A DNA stretch of 36,091 nt from an uncultured Myxococcales bacterium (GTDB taxonomy: Bacteria; Myxococcota_A; Polyangia; Palsa-1104; JAEUJZ01): positions 1 through 36,091 of the forward strand of contig CALMML010000473.1 of NCBI GenBank assembly GCA_937868485.1. The letters are read 5' to 3'. Of this stretch, positions 17,977 to 25,809 are shown one piece after another. Both the position numbers and the translations under genes were made by a program. Position 1 is the first letter of the stretch, and each line of letters starts with the position of its first letter. The notes under the pieces are model-generated. The model had not been told where the DNA came from, made no database searches, and was given only the letters and a program-made list of their open reading frames with translations.

Positions 17977-19422
17977 TCAGTCGGTGATGCCGAGCTTGCG
18001 TCGCGCGTAGCCGGACTTGGAGACGCTGACGTGACGGAGCTTTTCGGCCCAGTCGTCGCCGATAAACTGTAGCTCGAAGCGCTTGACTGCGGCGTCGTAC
18101 TCTCGGAGCAGGCGCTCGCGGATGGGCAGCTCGGCAAACGAAAAGCTGAGGCTGTTGCGACCGATGGTGACGATTTCTTCCCAACTGAGGTTGAAGTTGA
18201 TCACCGCAGCGAAAAACTCGTCGGTCATGTTCGAATCCCATGCGCCGCGATCGTCGGTGTTGAGACAAATCGGGATGCCGATGCGCAGAAACTCGGGGAA
18301 CGGATGAACCTTGATGTCGGGAACGTACTTGAGCAGCTGGTTGCTGAGCAGCGACGTCTCAATCAGGTAGCGGTTGCCTCGCATGAGCAGCAGCGTCCCG
18401 GTATCCGACAGCAGGTTTGCGCCGTGACCGATTCGGTTGGCTCCGAGCAGCAGCGTGTCGCGAACTTGGGTTCCTGGTGCTTCGCTTTCCCCGGCGTGCA
18501 GCGACAGGGGAATCGCGCTATAGCGGGTTCGCATCCGACGGAACACATCAATGAAGCGGAGCGCATGACCTCGACCGTCTTCTTCTCGGCCTGCGAGGTT
18601 GACACCGACGAACAGATCCCGATGCTTCGAGACCAGGTCGTAGGCACGCTCGATCTCAATTTCTGCGTCGGGATGATGTCGAACCACCGTCGCCAAAAAA
18701 CGGACAGTCAGTCCCGTCGCGACGGCATCTGGTGAAACCAAGCGCTCACGCAGGATCTGCACACCGCGCTCGACGGGAATCGGCTGACCATAGATGTCGA
18801 TGAAGCGCGGACCGACGACGAAGACCTCCATGTAGCGCAGGCCTTCTGCCGCAAAGCGACGCATGTTGTCGACCAGCGCAGCGCCAGCGAGGTTGGGATC
18901 TCGTCCCATGTCGCCAATGCGAGAGCCGATTGCGTCAAAGAACTCTTGGCGACCTTCTTCATCGCGATCGAGCTTCAGGCCGGAAATAAACAGGGCCCGT
19001 TCTTCGGCAGTCAGCGCCGACAACGCGACATATTCGTCTTTTTGACAAGGAGGCAGCGCGTCGTAGGCAGACTTTTGGATCGTGGTAAAGCGAGGCGTCA
19101 GCGCGGTCAGGTTCGGACAGTCACGAGGTCGCGCGCGGGTGTAAAAGACGTTGTTGCGGGTGATTTTGGGGTCTGTGGCGAGGAGGAACCACGACTCTGC
19201 GAGGTTGGCGAGATTAAAGTGCTGGTGAATGTCACCACCCTTTGGCATCGCGTAGAGGAGCCGATATAGCTGCTCTCGGGGGGCGACTTGCTTGATCCGC
19301 TCGAACTGTTGCGAAAACGTTCGAGCCGACAAGATGCGCGGCAGGAGCCCAACCACCAGCAAGCACAACCAGGCTAACTGGCGACGATAAATTTTAAAAA
19401 ATGAGCTCTGAAATTTGGTCAT
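17977..19422 (-). CDS. Exported ADA2/ADGF-like adenosine deaminase
   Basis: A metal-dependent adenosine deaminase-superfamily protein of about 481 residues. A basic N-terminus is followed by a hydrophobic segment (LAWLCLLVVGLLPRILSA, about 17-33), so it is exported or membrane-anchored. Catalytic and zinc residues are in place: MPKGGDIHQH (His66, His68), LHAGE (His309, Glu312), RIGHG (His333) and NTDD (Asp390, Asp391). MPKGG-x-H-x-H and the extended region before HAGE are closer to the secreted ADA2/adenosine deaminase growth factor group than to cytosolic Add (family knowledge). It would deaminate extracytoplasmic purine nucleosides; exact substrate is unproven. Start uncertain: ATG 19422 chosen, with other in-frame ATGs at 19452 and a frame open to 19464. 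Confidence 0.85.
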   Translation of the reverse strand: MTKFQSSFFKIYRRQLAWLCLLVVGLLPRILSARTFSQQFERIKQVAPREQLYRLLYAMPKGGDIHQHFNLANLAESWFLLATDPKITRNNVFYTRARPRDCPNLTALTPRFTTIQKSAYDALPPCQKDEYVALSALTAEERALFISGLKLDRDEEGRQEFFDAIGSRIGDMGRDPNLAGAALVDNMRRFAAEGLRYMEVFVVGPRFIDIYGQPIPVERGVQILRERLVSPDAVATGLTVRFLATVVRHHPDAEIEIERAYDLVSKHRDLFVGVNLAGREEDGRGHALRFIDVFRRMRTRYSAIPLSLHAGESEAPGTQVRDTLLLGANRIGHGANLLSDTGTLLLMRGNRYLIETSLLSNQLLKYVPDIKVHPFPEFLRIGIPICLNTDDRGAWDSNMTDEFFAAVINFNLSWEEIVTIGRNSLSFSFAELPIRERLLREYDAAVKRFELQFIGDDWAEKLRHVSVSKSGYARRKLGITD

Positions 19423-19489
19423 GGGTCGCTGTTGGCGCAGCCAAAATAGCATGGGCCAATTCACGTCCCATCAACTAAACACAACCCAC

Positions 19490-19530
19490 GACAAAATAGA
19501 ATCAAAGAGCCGCACTCTCAAGAAGTGCGG
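19490..19530 (-). terminator. Hairpin after tRNA-Glu, likely terminator
   Basis: A perfect 7-bp inverted repeat, CCGCACT / AGTGCGG (19510-19516 and 19524-19530), with a 7-nt loop. Read on the minus strand it lies just after the tRNA and is followed by a T-rich stretch (CTCTTTGATTCTATTTT), as expected for an intrinsic terminator, though the T run is interrupted. Confidence 0.65.
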
Positions 19531-19545
19531 AGAAACAGACAAGTT

Positions 19546-19622
19546 TGGCGACCCCAACGGGGTTTGAACCCGTGTTACCAACGTGAAAGGCTGGTGTCCT
19601 AGGCCGACTGGACGATGGGGTC
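19546..19622 (-). tRNA. tRNA-Glu (UUC anticodon), CCA encoded
   Basis: A complete cloverleaf on the minus strand. Acceptor GACCCCA pairs with TGGGGTC; the D stem is GTCC/GGAC; the anticodon stem CCAGC/GTTGG has one G-U pair and encloses loop CTTTCAC with anticodon TTC; the T stem ACGGG/CCCGT encloses TTCAAAC. A G discriminator is followed by encoded CCA (19546-19548). It reads GAA/GAG. Transcription would come from the 19623-19800 side, where the minus strand has TTGACA at 19706-19701 with a weak AAAATG 17 bp on; this is not a firm promoter. Confidence 0.96.
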
Positions 19623-19796
19623 TAAATCAAAAACAACTGTCAAAGGCGAGTTGCCAACAGCGCCGTTGACGAGCAGGCATTTTCCATGGCGTTTCCGCGA
19701 TGTCAACAATCTATTCTAGGAAAGCTGCTTTTTTTGTGAAAGCTATCCGGTCGTCCGACATCTGATTCGGCAGCTATTCGCGTGCTTCTCCGTCGG

Positions 19797-20582
19797 TCAT
19801 TGGGATCTTCGCAGGGTCAAGATGGCAAGCTCTGCTGGAGCGCCTGCGCGGATCGGAACCGAGCTAGATCCCACCCCAGAGTTTACGTACAGCAGCGAAT
19901 CGCGAACGCGATAGAAGCCGCGCACATAGTGTTGGCCCAGCTTGCGGAAGACCAGATTGGTCAAGCCGGGAATTTGAACGTGTCCTCCGTGGGTGTGCCC
20001 TGCGAGAACCAGTCCAGGTCCAAGCTCGGAGATTGGATCGATCAGCGACGGAACGTGCGATAGGACGATGCGGCTATCGCTTGGGTGTACGCCGGAAAAG
20101 GCCTTGTGGACATCGCTCTGACGGGTGACGGCATCGTCGAGCCCAACGATCGTCAGCGGCGCACCTTTGAGCCAAAGTCGGGTGTTTTGGTTGCGCAGCA
20201 CGGTGTATTGCTCGTGAAGCAGCTCGGCTGCGACGCCGTGTCCGTCGGTCCAGTAGTCATGATTGCCCAGCACGCACACCGTCGGAACGGCAAAGCCACT
20301 CACAAGCTGACCGAGAAGCGGCACAAACTTGGGGCTGTAACAGACGAAGTCGCCGGTCATGAGCACCAGATCGGGGCGCTCCGCTTGGGCCATTTCAACG
20401 GCGCTGCGAATGAACTGATGCGAGGTGAGCGAGCCAACGTGCAGATCGCTCAGATGCGCGATCTTGAGCCCTTCGTGGGCTGGATCGAGTCCAATCACCG
20501 GCACCAGATAACGATGCAGCACCGGAAGCCGAGGTCTGCGCAGGGTTTCCTCGATGGTGGGCATGGTCTTCGCTGTGGCCAT
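19797..20582 (-). CDS. Metallophosphoesterase, YkuE/YaeI-like
   Basis: A 261-residue calcineurin-type phosphoesterase. All metal-binding blocks are visible in order: HLSDLHVG, MTGDFV, LGNHDYW, LSHVP and AGHTHGGHVQIPG. The C-terminal RGFY-x5-LYVNSGVGSS block is typical of the YkuE/YaeI group, which act at the membrane, for example on UDP-sugar or lipid-linked phosphates; the substrate here is unknown. No signal peptide or TM segment is obvious. ATG 20582 is preferred over TTG 20588. It diverges from the polysaccharide export gene, with 51 bp between starts. Confidence 0.88.
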   Translation of the reverse strand: MATAKTMPTIEETLRRPRLPVLHRYLVPVIGLDPAHEGLKIAHLSDLHVGSLTSHQFIRSAVEMAQAERPDLVLMTGDFVCYSPKFVPLLGQLVSGFAVPTVCVLGNHDYWTDGHGVAAELLHEQYTVLRNQNTRLWLKGAPLTIVGLDDAVTRQSDVHKAFSGVHPSDSRIVLSHVPSLIDPISELGPGLVLAGHTHGGHVQIPGLTNLVFRKLGQHYVRGFYRVRDSLLYVNSGVGSSSVPIRAGAPAELAILTLRRSQ

Positions 20583-20633
20583 GTCCAAGTATAGAAGGCG
20601 CTCAGACTGCTTGTGCTAGCATTCGCCGACAAC
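20583..20633. promoter_or_regulatory. Divergent promoter region, metallophosphoesterase / export operon
   Basis: On the minus strand TATACT (20593-20588) is a good -10 hexamer only 5 bp before the ATG of the phosphoesterase, which would give a leaderless or nearly leaderless message; no good -35 was found at the right distance. On the plus strand, TGTGCTAGCAT near 20611-20621 resembles an extended -10 for the export operon. Both are weak, sequence-only suggestions. Confidence 0.3.
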
Positions 20634-21260
20634 ATGCCGATCTTGACCGTGCGCTGGCTCAGAATTGCTGCGCTTGTGACGCTGCCGTGGCTGCTCGCGA
20701 GTGGCTTAGGCTGTACGCCGTTTGTGCCTCGTTATGACTATGAGATCGAGCCAGATCCGACGCGGATGGAGTATGTGATCGGTCCGGGCGACATCATCGA
20801 CATTCGGCAGTGGAAAAATCCCGATGTGTCGGGTCGAGTCCGAGTGCTTCCCGACGGGAATATCTCGGTGCCGCTGCTCGGTCAGATTCAGGCGGCGGGA
20901 CTGACGGCGCGTGCGCTGCGGGAAAAGCTGTCGAAGGGCTTGGAAAAATACATCGCACAAAATGCGGACATGCCGACGCTGACGGTGGCGGTGGACGAGT
21001 TTCAGAGCTACACCGTGAGCATCGTCGGAGAAGTCTCGCAGCCGGGTCACTATCAGCCGGGACATTATGTGTCGGTGCTGGATGCGCTCGGGCTGGCGCA
21101 TGGACTATCGCCGTACGCGAAGGGTGAGCAGATGTTTATCCTGCGACGAACAGCGACGGAACAGCGTAAGATTCCGATCTCGTATCCGGCGCTTTTGACG
21201 GGCAAGCATCCCGAGATGAACCTGCATCTGTTGCGCGGCGACGTGCTGGTTGTGCCATGA
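20634..21260 (+). CDS. Short polysaccharide export protein (OPX/Wza family)
   Basis: A 208-residue protein with a signal peptide (IAALVTLPWLLASGLGC, a loose lipobox with Cys near 26). A Poly_export domain follows (YVIGPGDIIDIRQWKNPDVS, VRVLPDGNISVPLLGQIQAAG), then one SLBB domain (SIVGEVSQPGHYQPGHYVSV). It would form the periplasmic channel for exopolysaccharide export. It lacks the long C-terminal part that builds the outer-membrane helix barrel in E. coli Wza; short OPX proteins in myxobacteria are known to work with separate barrel partners. ATG 20634 is chosen over an upstream in-frame TTG at 20613 because the signal peptide then begins with a normal n-region. Its stop overlaps the next start (ATGA). 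Confidence 0.88.
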   Translation: MPILTVRWLRIAALVTLPWLLASGLGCTPFVPRYDYEIEPDPTRMEYVIGPGDIIDIRQWKNPDVSGRVRVLPDGNISVPLLGQIQAAGLTARALREKLSKGLEKYIAQNADMPTLTVAVDEFQSYTVSIVGEVSQPGHYQPGHYVSVLDALGLAHGLSPYAKGEQMFILRRTATEQRKIPISYPALLTGKHPEMNLHLLRGDVLVVP

Positions 21261-22036
21261 CCGAGACGACGCCCGAGACGGTTGATGTGCTGGGCGTTCG
21301 GTTTCCTCGTCTGTATAGCGAGGAAGCGGTGGCGCTGCTGCTCGGGAAGCTGCGGAGCGGACAGAGCACGGGCGTCTGCTTTCCAGACATGTCGACGCTG
21401 AACATCGCAGCGGAACAGCCAAGCTTTCGACGGCTGCTTCAGCGCAAGATGCTGGTCTTGGCCGACGGTGCGGGGGTGATGTGGGTGGCCAGCTGGTTGG
21501 GCAAGCCGCTGCCCGCGAACCTCAATGGAACCGATCTGGTGCCGCGCTTATTCGCCGCTGCGCCGGATGGAACGACGGTGTTTTTGGTCGGTGGCCACGA
21601 CGGTGTGGCCGATCAGACGAGCCAGCGCTTTGCGACACGGTTTCCTCATCTGCGCTTCGTCGGCAGCTCGCACGGATATTTGAACGACGCGAGCGAACGC
21701 GCGCTGATCGAGCGACTGCGTGTGCTGCGGCCTCAGGTTGTGCTCGTCGGAATGGGCAATCCCAAGCAGGTCGAGTTCATCTGTCGGCATCTCGACGATC
21801 CGGGGCTTGGCGGGACGCTGTGGCTGGCCGTCGGTGGACAGTTTGACTATTACGGCGGAACGCTGCGACGTGCGCCGTCGTGGCTGCGCAAGGTTCGTCT
21901 GGAGTGGCTGTACATCGTCGCGCAGCAGCCTCATAAGCTTCATCGCTATTTCGTCGGAATTCCGCTGTATCTGTCGCGCTGTGCGCTGGCGACGCTGCTT
22001 CACTCGCACGATCTACCGAACGGAGAGCCATCGTGA
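21257..22036 (+). CDS. WecG/TagA/CpsF-family glycosyltransferase
   Basis: A 259-residue GT26-family enzyme, which transfers a sugar (ManNAc, ManNAcA or glucose-type in known members) to a lipid-linked acceptor on the cytoplasmic face of the membrane. Seen: TLN and LADGAGV (68-74), NLNGTDL (89-95), VFLVGG, VLVGMGNPKQ (about 162-171), VGGQFDYYGG, and the C-terminal RAPSWLRKVRLEWLY. The start overlaps the export-protein stop (ATGA) and the stop overlaps the deacetylase GTG (GTGA). It supports an exopolysaccharide or surface-glycan operon. Sugar specificity cannot be read here. Confidence 0.92.
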   Translation: MTETTPETVDVLGVRFPRLYSEEAVALLLGKLRSGQSTGVCFPDMSTLNIAAEQPSFRRLLQRKMLVLADGAGVMWVASWLGKPLPANLNGTDLVPRLFAAAPDGTTVFLVGGHDGVADQTSQRFATRFPHLRFVGSSHGYLNDASERALIERLRVLRPQVVLVGMGNPKQVEFICRHLDDPGLGGTLWLAVGGQFDYYGGTLRRAPSWLRKVRLEWLYIVAQQPHKLHRYFVGIPLYLSRCALATLLHSHDLPNGEPS

Positions 22037-22842
22037 CGGTGAAGTCGCTGGCACGCGGTCTGACCAAGCGAGTGTTGCGCGATGCGGTGGCGACGCTGGG
22101 ACCGCTTCAGCTCGTCGATGACGGTCCGCGTATTCTCTGTTATCACGGGGTGTCCAACGATCCGCCCGACGAGTGGTCGGTCACGCCTGCCCAGCTTTCG
22201 GAGCAGATGAAGATCATCGCTGGCGAAGGCTCACCGGTTTCGCTGCCGCAGATTGTCTCGTGGCTGCTCGACGGAACGCCGCTTCCCGAGCGCGCGATCG
22301 CGGTGACTTTTGACGACGGCTACCAAGATGTCTATCGCTATGCGGCTCCGATCCTGGCGCAGCACCGAGTGAGCGCGACGGCGTTTGTGATAAGCGGGCT
22401 GTGCGACGGGCTGGCTCGGGATGTGAGCTATCAGCCGAGTCGTCCCATGCTCAGCTGGGACGAAGTGCGGGCGCTGGGACAGCTTGGCTGGACGATTGGC
22501 TCGCATACGCTGTCGCACCCGATTTTGTCGCAGCAGAGCGACGATGACTCGCGGCGAGAGCTGGTTGATTCTCGGCGACGGCTGACACAGATGCTCGGGC
22601 ACGAGGTGACGCTGCTGGCGTATCCGTACGGAACCCGTCGCACAGTGTCGTCGAGAGAACATCGTCTGGCCAAAGCGGCAGGTTATCAGGCGGCATTTTT
22701 GGATGCGATTGGCTCGGTATCTCGTCGCTGTGATCGCTTTGCGTTGCCTCGCTGCAAGGTGCTGGGGACGGACTCGCTGCGGGTGTTTCGTTCGTCGCTG
22801 CGTGGTCAGCTGGATCTGTGGCGTCGCGTCGAGGATCGCTAA
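22033..22842 (+). CDS. Polysaccharide deacetylase (NodB/CE4 family)
   Basis: A 269-residue NodB-homology protein. Metal and catalytic blocks: VTFDDGYQD (91-99, Asp94/Asp95), SHTLSHP (157-163, His158/His162) and LAYPYGTRR (195-203). It would remove N-acetyl groups from a growing polysaccharide or oligosaccharide. No signal peptide was seen, so it may act in the cytosol on lipid-linked precursors or be membrane-associated. The GTG start at 22033 overlaps the stop of the glycosyltransferase by 4 bp. An LCYHGVSNDPPDEWSVTP block near 35 is typical of exosortase/PEP-CTERM and EPS-linked deacetylases (family knowledge). Confidence 0.92.
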   Translation: MTVKSLARGLTKRVLRDAVATLGPLQLVDDGPRILCYHGVSNDPPDEWSVTPAQLSEQMKIIAGEGSPVSLPQIVSWLLDGTPLPERAIAVTFDDGYQDVYRYAAPILAQHRVSATAFVISGLCDGLARDVSYQPSRPMLSWDEVRALGQLGWTIGSHTLSHPILSQQSDDDSRRELVDSRRRLTQMLGHEVTLLAYPYGTRRTVSSREHRLAKAAGYQAAFLDAIGSVSRRCDRFALPRCKVLGTDSLRVFRSSLRGQLDLWRRVEDR

Positions 22843-22845
22843 CCG

Positions 22846-24483
22846 ATGACGCAGCCGCTGCTTCAGGTGACGGGACTTTCGCGCAGCGCTGCCGACGTTC
22901 GTCTGCCGGACATGGTGTATGGCGTGCCGGTGCTCTGTCCGCTCGCGTGTGCCGATGTACTGGCGATCGAGGCTGAGCCGCTTGTGAGCCAGCGTGGTGT
23001 GCGCGCCGTTCTGACGGAAGACAGTGTGCTTTCGGGCCACGGCCAGCGGTTTCAGAGGCTGCTTGGGCAGCTTTTGACAAAGCGTGTTCGACGGGCAGGA
23101 CAGGTCGTTGCGCTGGTGCTTGCTGATTCGCCCTGGCTGGCGAAGTCGGTCGCGCGTCAGGTTTCCCTGCGCATCCGAGAGCAAGCCGGGCCGCTTTCGG
23201 TTCAATCTGCGATCGCGATGGGTGGTTCTCAGCAGCCGATTCGTCGCAGCAGCGGACAGCCAGCGGAAGCGTTTGCGGACAGTCGAACCAGGCTGCATCA
23301 GACCTATCGAACCAGCGCGCGTCTGGTCGGCGATGTAGCACACGGCACAGCGACGGCAGTGTGGCGTGGCGATTCCTTGACGGTCTATGCGATCGGTGCG
23401 TCGAAACAGATGCTGGGAACGCAGCTGGGACTGCCCGAAGACAAGCTCCTCGTGGTGTCGTCGGAGCTTGGTGATTCGCGGTCGCTGACATCGTCATCGT
23501 CGCTGCTGGCGGCGATCGCGTCGGCGCACTTGGATCGTCCGGTCTGCGTCGAGCTGCCTGCGCTGTGCATCGCTGGAACCCTGCCGGAGACGATTCAGAC
23601 GCTTCAGCTTGGGCTCCTTGCGGACGACTTGCCGAGCGCGCTGCTGCTTCACGGTGCCGTCGCCGGTTCGTTTTCGGGTCAGCCGTCTGAGCTGAGCGTC
23701 ATGGATCTGGGCAGTGCCTACGGTTTTTCCGCGCGTGAGCTGTCGCTGTTGCCGCTCGCGGTTCATCTACCGACAAGCGATCGCTTCGTCGGTATCGAGC
23801 TTGCGCTGTCGCTGGAAGTGGCGATCGACGAGCTTGCGACGCAGCGCAGTGAAGATCCGCTGCAGCTTCGGCTCCGCTGGCTGTCGGATCGTCCTGAGGG
23901 CGCTCCTCTTCGTCGCTGCTTGACCCAGCTTCAGAAGCTGCTTGGGGATGGAAAGCCCAGTGTGCCGCGTTCGAAGGACGCTTCGTCGGGCAGCTTGCTG
24001 GGACGGAAGATCGGCGTGGGCACGGCGGCGGCGGTGTGGCGATCGGCGTCGGGAACGCTTCAGTTTGGCGCGCACGCGATCGAAGTCGCGGTGTCGTCGG
24101 GACGAATCGAGCTGGTTCGACATGCTTGCGTGCTCGAGACGGACTTGGTTTCCGACGGAGCCGAGTCCGTGGTGCGGAAGAGCCTGGCCTGGGCTCGAAA
24201 GGTGGCGCTTCGTCGGTCCCTTGTTCTAAGCCGTCGCAGTGGTTGGACGTCGTCGTCGCCAGATGAAGCTGCACGCTCGACAACCGTCGCGAACTTGGCG
24301 GTCAGCCTGCTGCCATCAGGAGCCCCCGGATCAGTCAGGACAAATCCCGACGATCTCGCGATGTTGGCGGCATCGGGTGTTGCCGCTGCGATCGCCAACG
24401 CGCTGTCTTCGGCACTTGGTGTTCGTCAGCGCACCGTGTGTCCTTCCGGCGTAGAAGGGACGTCAGGGTCGACGGTCGGGTGA
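22846..24483 (+). CDS. Degenerate xanthine-dehydrogenase-like (molybdopterin subunit) protein
   Basis: A 545-residue protein of unclear function. The N-terminus resembles the a/b-hammerhead domain of xanthine dehydrogenase/aldehyde oxidase large subunits (LPDMVYGVPVLCPLACADVLAI, RGVRAVLTEDSV, RVRRAGQVVALVLADSPW). The middle keeps the order HGTATAVWRGDSLTVYAIGASK then LGLPEDKLLVV. The C-terminus ends AAAIANALSSALGVRQR, like the family's ApAiaNAi-x-AtGvR end. But the usual GGGFGxK loop is LGDSRSLTSS, the catalytic GxGE glutamate is missing, and it is about 200 residues short. It is therefore probably a cofactor-free relative (inference). It starts 3 bp after the deacetylase stop, so it is co-transcribed with the glycan genes. 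No Fe-S or FAD subunit genes lie beside it. Confidence 0.7.
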   Translation: MTQPLLQVTGLSRSAADVRLPDMVYGVPVLCPLACADVLAIEAEPLVSQRGVRAVLTEDSVLSGHGQRFQRLLGQLLTKRVRRAGQVVALVLADSPWLAKSVARQVSLRIREQAGPLSVQSAIAMGGSQQPIRRSSGQPAEAFADSRTRLHQTYRTSARLVGDVAHGTATAVWRGDSLTVYAIGASKQMLGTQLGLPEDKLLVVSSELGDSRSLTSSSSLLAAIASAHLDRPVCVELPALCIAGTLPETIQTLQLGLLADDLPSALLLHGAVAGSFSGQPSELSVMDLGSAYGFSARELSLLPLAVHLPTSDRFVGIELALSLEVAIDELATQRSEDPLQLRLRWLSDRPEGAPLRRCLTQLQKLLGDGKPSVPRSKDASSGSLLGRKIGVGTAAAVWRSASGTLQFGAHAIEVAVSSGRIELVRHACVLETDLVSDGAESVVRKSLAWARKVALRRSLVLSRRSGWTSSSPDEAARSTTVANLAVSLLPSGAPGSVRTNPDDLAMLAASGVAAAIANALSSALGVRQRTVCPSGVEGTSGSTVG

Positions 24484-24602
24484 CGCAGGTAGGCGATGGT
24501 AGGTCTGTCTGCGTAGCGCGGAAAACTGCGTCGCTGAGCATGTGCCATTGAAAGCGAAACCAAGCTGTGGCATCCGTATGGAATAGACAGTTTTTTAAAT
24601 GC

Positions 24603-24609
24603 AAGGAGG
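24603..24609 (+). promoter_or_regulatory. Strong Shine-Dalgarno deciding the start at 24614
   Basis: AAGGAGG lies 4 bp before ATG 24614 and excludes the in-frame ATG at 24599, which has only a poly-T stretch ahead of it. It is the strongest ribosome-binding site seen in the window and suggests high expression of the outer-membrane protein. Confidence 0.8.
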
Positions 24610-24613
24610 CCTC

Positions 24614-25717
24614 ATGCGGTCCTTGTTCGTGAGCACTGAGCGTTGCCGTTTCGGAAAGTCCGCTTCGCTGCGAATGACCTCTGTCGCTGCGCTCTTGTCC
24701 GGCGTTGCGTTGACAAGCTCGCTGGCGGTAGCCGCTGAGCCGGTGGTTTCGTCTGACGAACCACAGTCTACATCGGTGACGCAGTCGACAACCACCACGA
24801 CGGTGACGACCAACACGCCGTCTGTGACCGTTGCGCCGCTTCCGCCGCCGCCGATGGTGAGTGCGACGGTGGTGACGCCGCTTCCCGCTGCACCTCAGCC
24901 GATCGCGCCGACGGTGATTGCGCCGGTTCAGGTTGCTCCTCAGCCGCAGCCGTTCGTCGGTAACCCGGTTCAGGGTCCGATCTACTTCAACGGTCCGGTG
25001 TGGATCATCCCGGCGCAGCCCGGTCAAGCGATGGTGCAGCCCGCACTGCCGCAGCAGCTTCCGCCGCCGCCGGTGTTTGTGCAGCCGCCGCAGCTGTATT
25101 CGCCGCCGCCGCTGGTTCGTCCGATTCGCCCGATGCCGATCGTTCGTCGTCCGGTGGTGGCGCGTCCGGCGCCGCGTGGTCCGGTGTTCGGGATGGGCGT
25201 TCGCTTCACCTCGTACGGCATTCGCTCGCAGGAAGTGTTCGGTGAAAAACCGACGCTGATGGGCGGTGGTGTTCAGCTTCGCTTCCGCAACCAGGGCCAC
25301 TGGGGCTTTGAGCTGGCTCTCGATGCGACGCGCGCCAACATTGCGGACGGTGCGTTTGTGCGGACCTCGTATCCGTTCACGTTCGCGCCGATGCTGTACC
25401 TGTTCCAAAACCGTCCCGATCGCCACTTCAACATCTACGCGACGGCGGGCTTCGGGCTGATGGCGAGCGACATCGCGCTGTATCAGGGCTCGCGTCAGGA
25501 ACGAAACCAGCAGTTCTGGGAAGTGCTCGGTCAGGCGGGCGGTGGTGTGGAGCTTCGCTTTACCCGACTGGCTCTGTTTTCGGATCTGCGCGCGGTCGGA
25601 ACGCTGCTCGATCAGGGCAGCGAGCCCGGCAAGTTCTACGATGGCGTGAACAGCGGTCCGATTGCTCCGTCGACGATTGGCTACAAGCTCAACATCGGCG
25701 CGATGCTGTGGTTCTAG
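24614..25717 (+). CDS. Proline-rich outer-membrane beta-barrel protein
   Basis: A 367-residue exported protein that I do not recognise as a named family. The signal peptide spans about 1-41 (SVAALLSGVALTSSLAVAA). A Thr/Val-rich segment is followed by a long Pro/Gln/Val-rich linker (about 70-190, with PLPPPPM and QQLPPPPVFVQPPQ), then about 170 residues of alternating strands (MGVRFTSYGIRSQEV, LRFRNQGHWGFELALDAT) ending in GAMLWF. The terminal Phe is the usual Omp targeting signal. The linker may span periplasm or peptidoglycan before a small barrel (inference). It stands alone, with a 130-bp upstream gap and a hairpin after the stop. The whole reverse strand is also open, an artefact of composition. 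Confidence 0.8.
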   Translation: MRSLFVSTERCRFGKSASLRMTSVAALLSGVALTSSLAVAAEPVVSSDEPQSTSVTQSTTTTTVTTNTPSVTVAPLPPPPMVSATVVTPLPAAPQPIAPTVIAPVQVAPQPQPFVGNPVQGPIYFNGPVWIIPAQPGQAMVQPALPQQLPPPPVFVQPPQLYSPPPLVRPIRPMPIVRRPVVARPAPRGPVFGMGVRFTSYGIRSQEVFGEKPTLMGGGVQLRFRNQGHWGFELALDATRANIADGAFVRTSYPFTFAPMLYLFQNRPDRHFNIYATAGFGLMASDIALYQGSRQERNQQFWEVLGQAGGGVELRFTRLALFSDLRAVGTLLDQGSEPGKFYDGVNSGPIAPSTIGYKLNIGAMLWF

Positions 25718-25734
25718 CCTCACGCGGCGAACGG

Positions 25735-25754
25735 CTCGGCTGACACAAGCCGAG
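25735..25754 (+). terminator. Hairpin after the proline-rich Omp gene
   Basis: CTCGGCT and AGCCGAG form a perfect 7-bp stem with a 6-nt GACACA loop, 17 bp after the stop codon. There is no T tract, so it may be a Rho-dependent pause or mRNA 3' stabiliser and not a classical intrinsic terminator. Confidence 0.45.
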
Positions 25755-25809
25755 TCAGGACCGTCGGAACGCCCACTCTCAACAGCCGCTGTCGGCGCTG
25801 CTTCTCTTC

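Noticed and set aside
19623-19796. Promoter pair for tRNA-Glu from TTGACA words on the minus strand
   Set aside because: Two TTGACA hexamers occur, but one is too close to the tRNA and the other has only a weak AAAATG partner about 56 bp before the gene; not firm enough to annotate.
22846-24483. Functional xanthine dehydrogenase/aldehyde oxidase
   Set aside because: The cofactor loop and catalytic glutamate are missing, the protein is too short, and there are no Fe-S or FAD partner subunits.
22846-24483. Simple pseudogene
   Set aside because: The frame is open for 545 codons with normal codon pattern and tight operon spacing, with no frameshift or internal stop, so it is probably expressed.
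24335-25723. Long minus-strand open frame (462 codons) opposite the proline-rich Omp
   Set aside because: It is extremely Arg/His-rich, has no domain, and mirrors the Pro/Val-rich coding strand; the plus frame has a strong Shine-Dalgarno, signal peptide and barrel.
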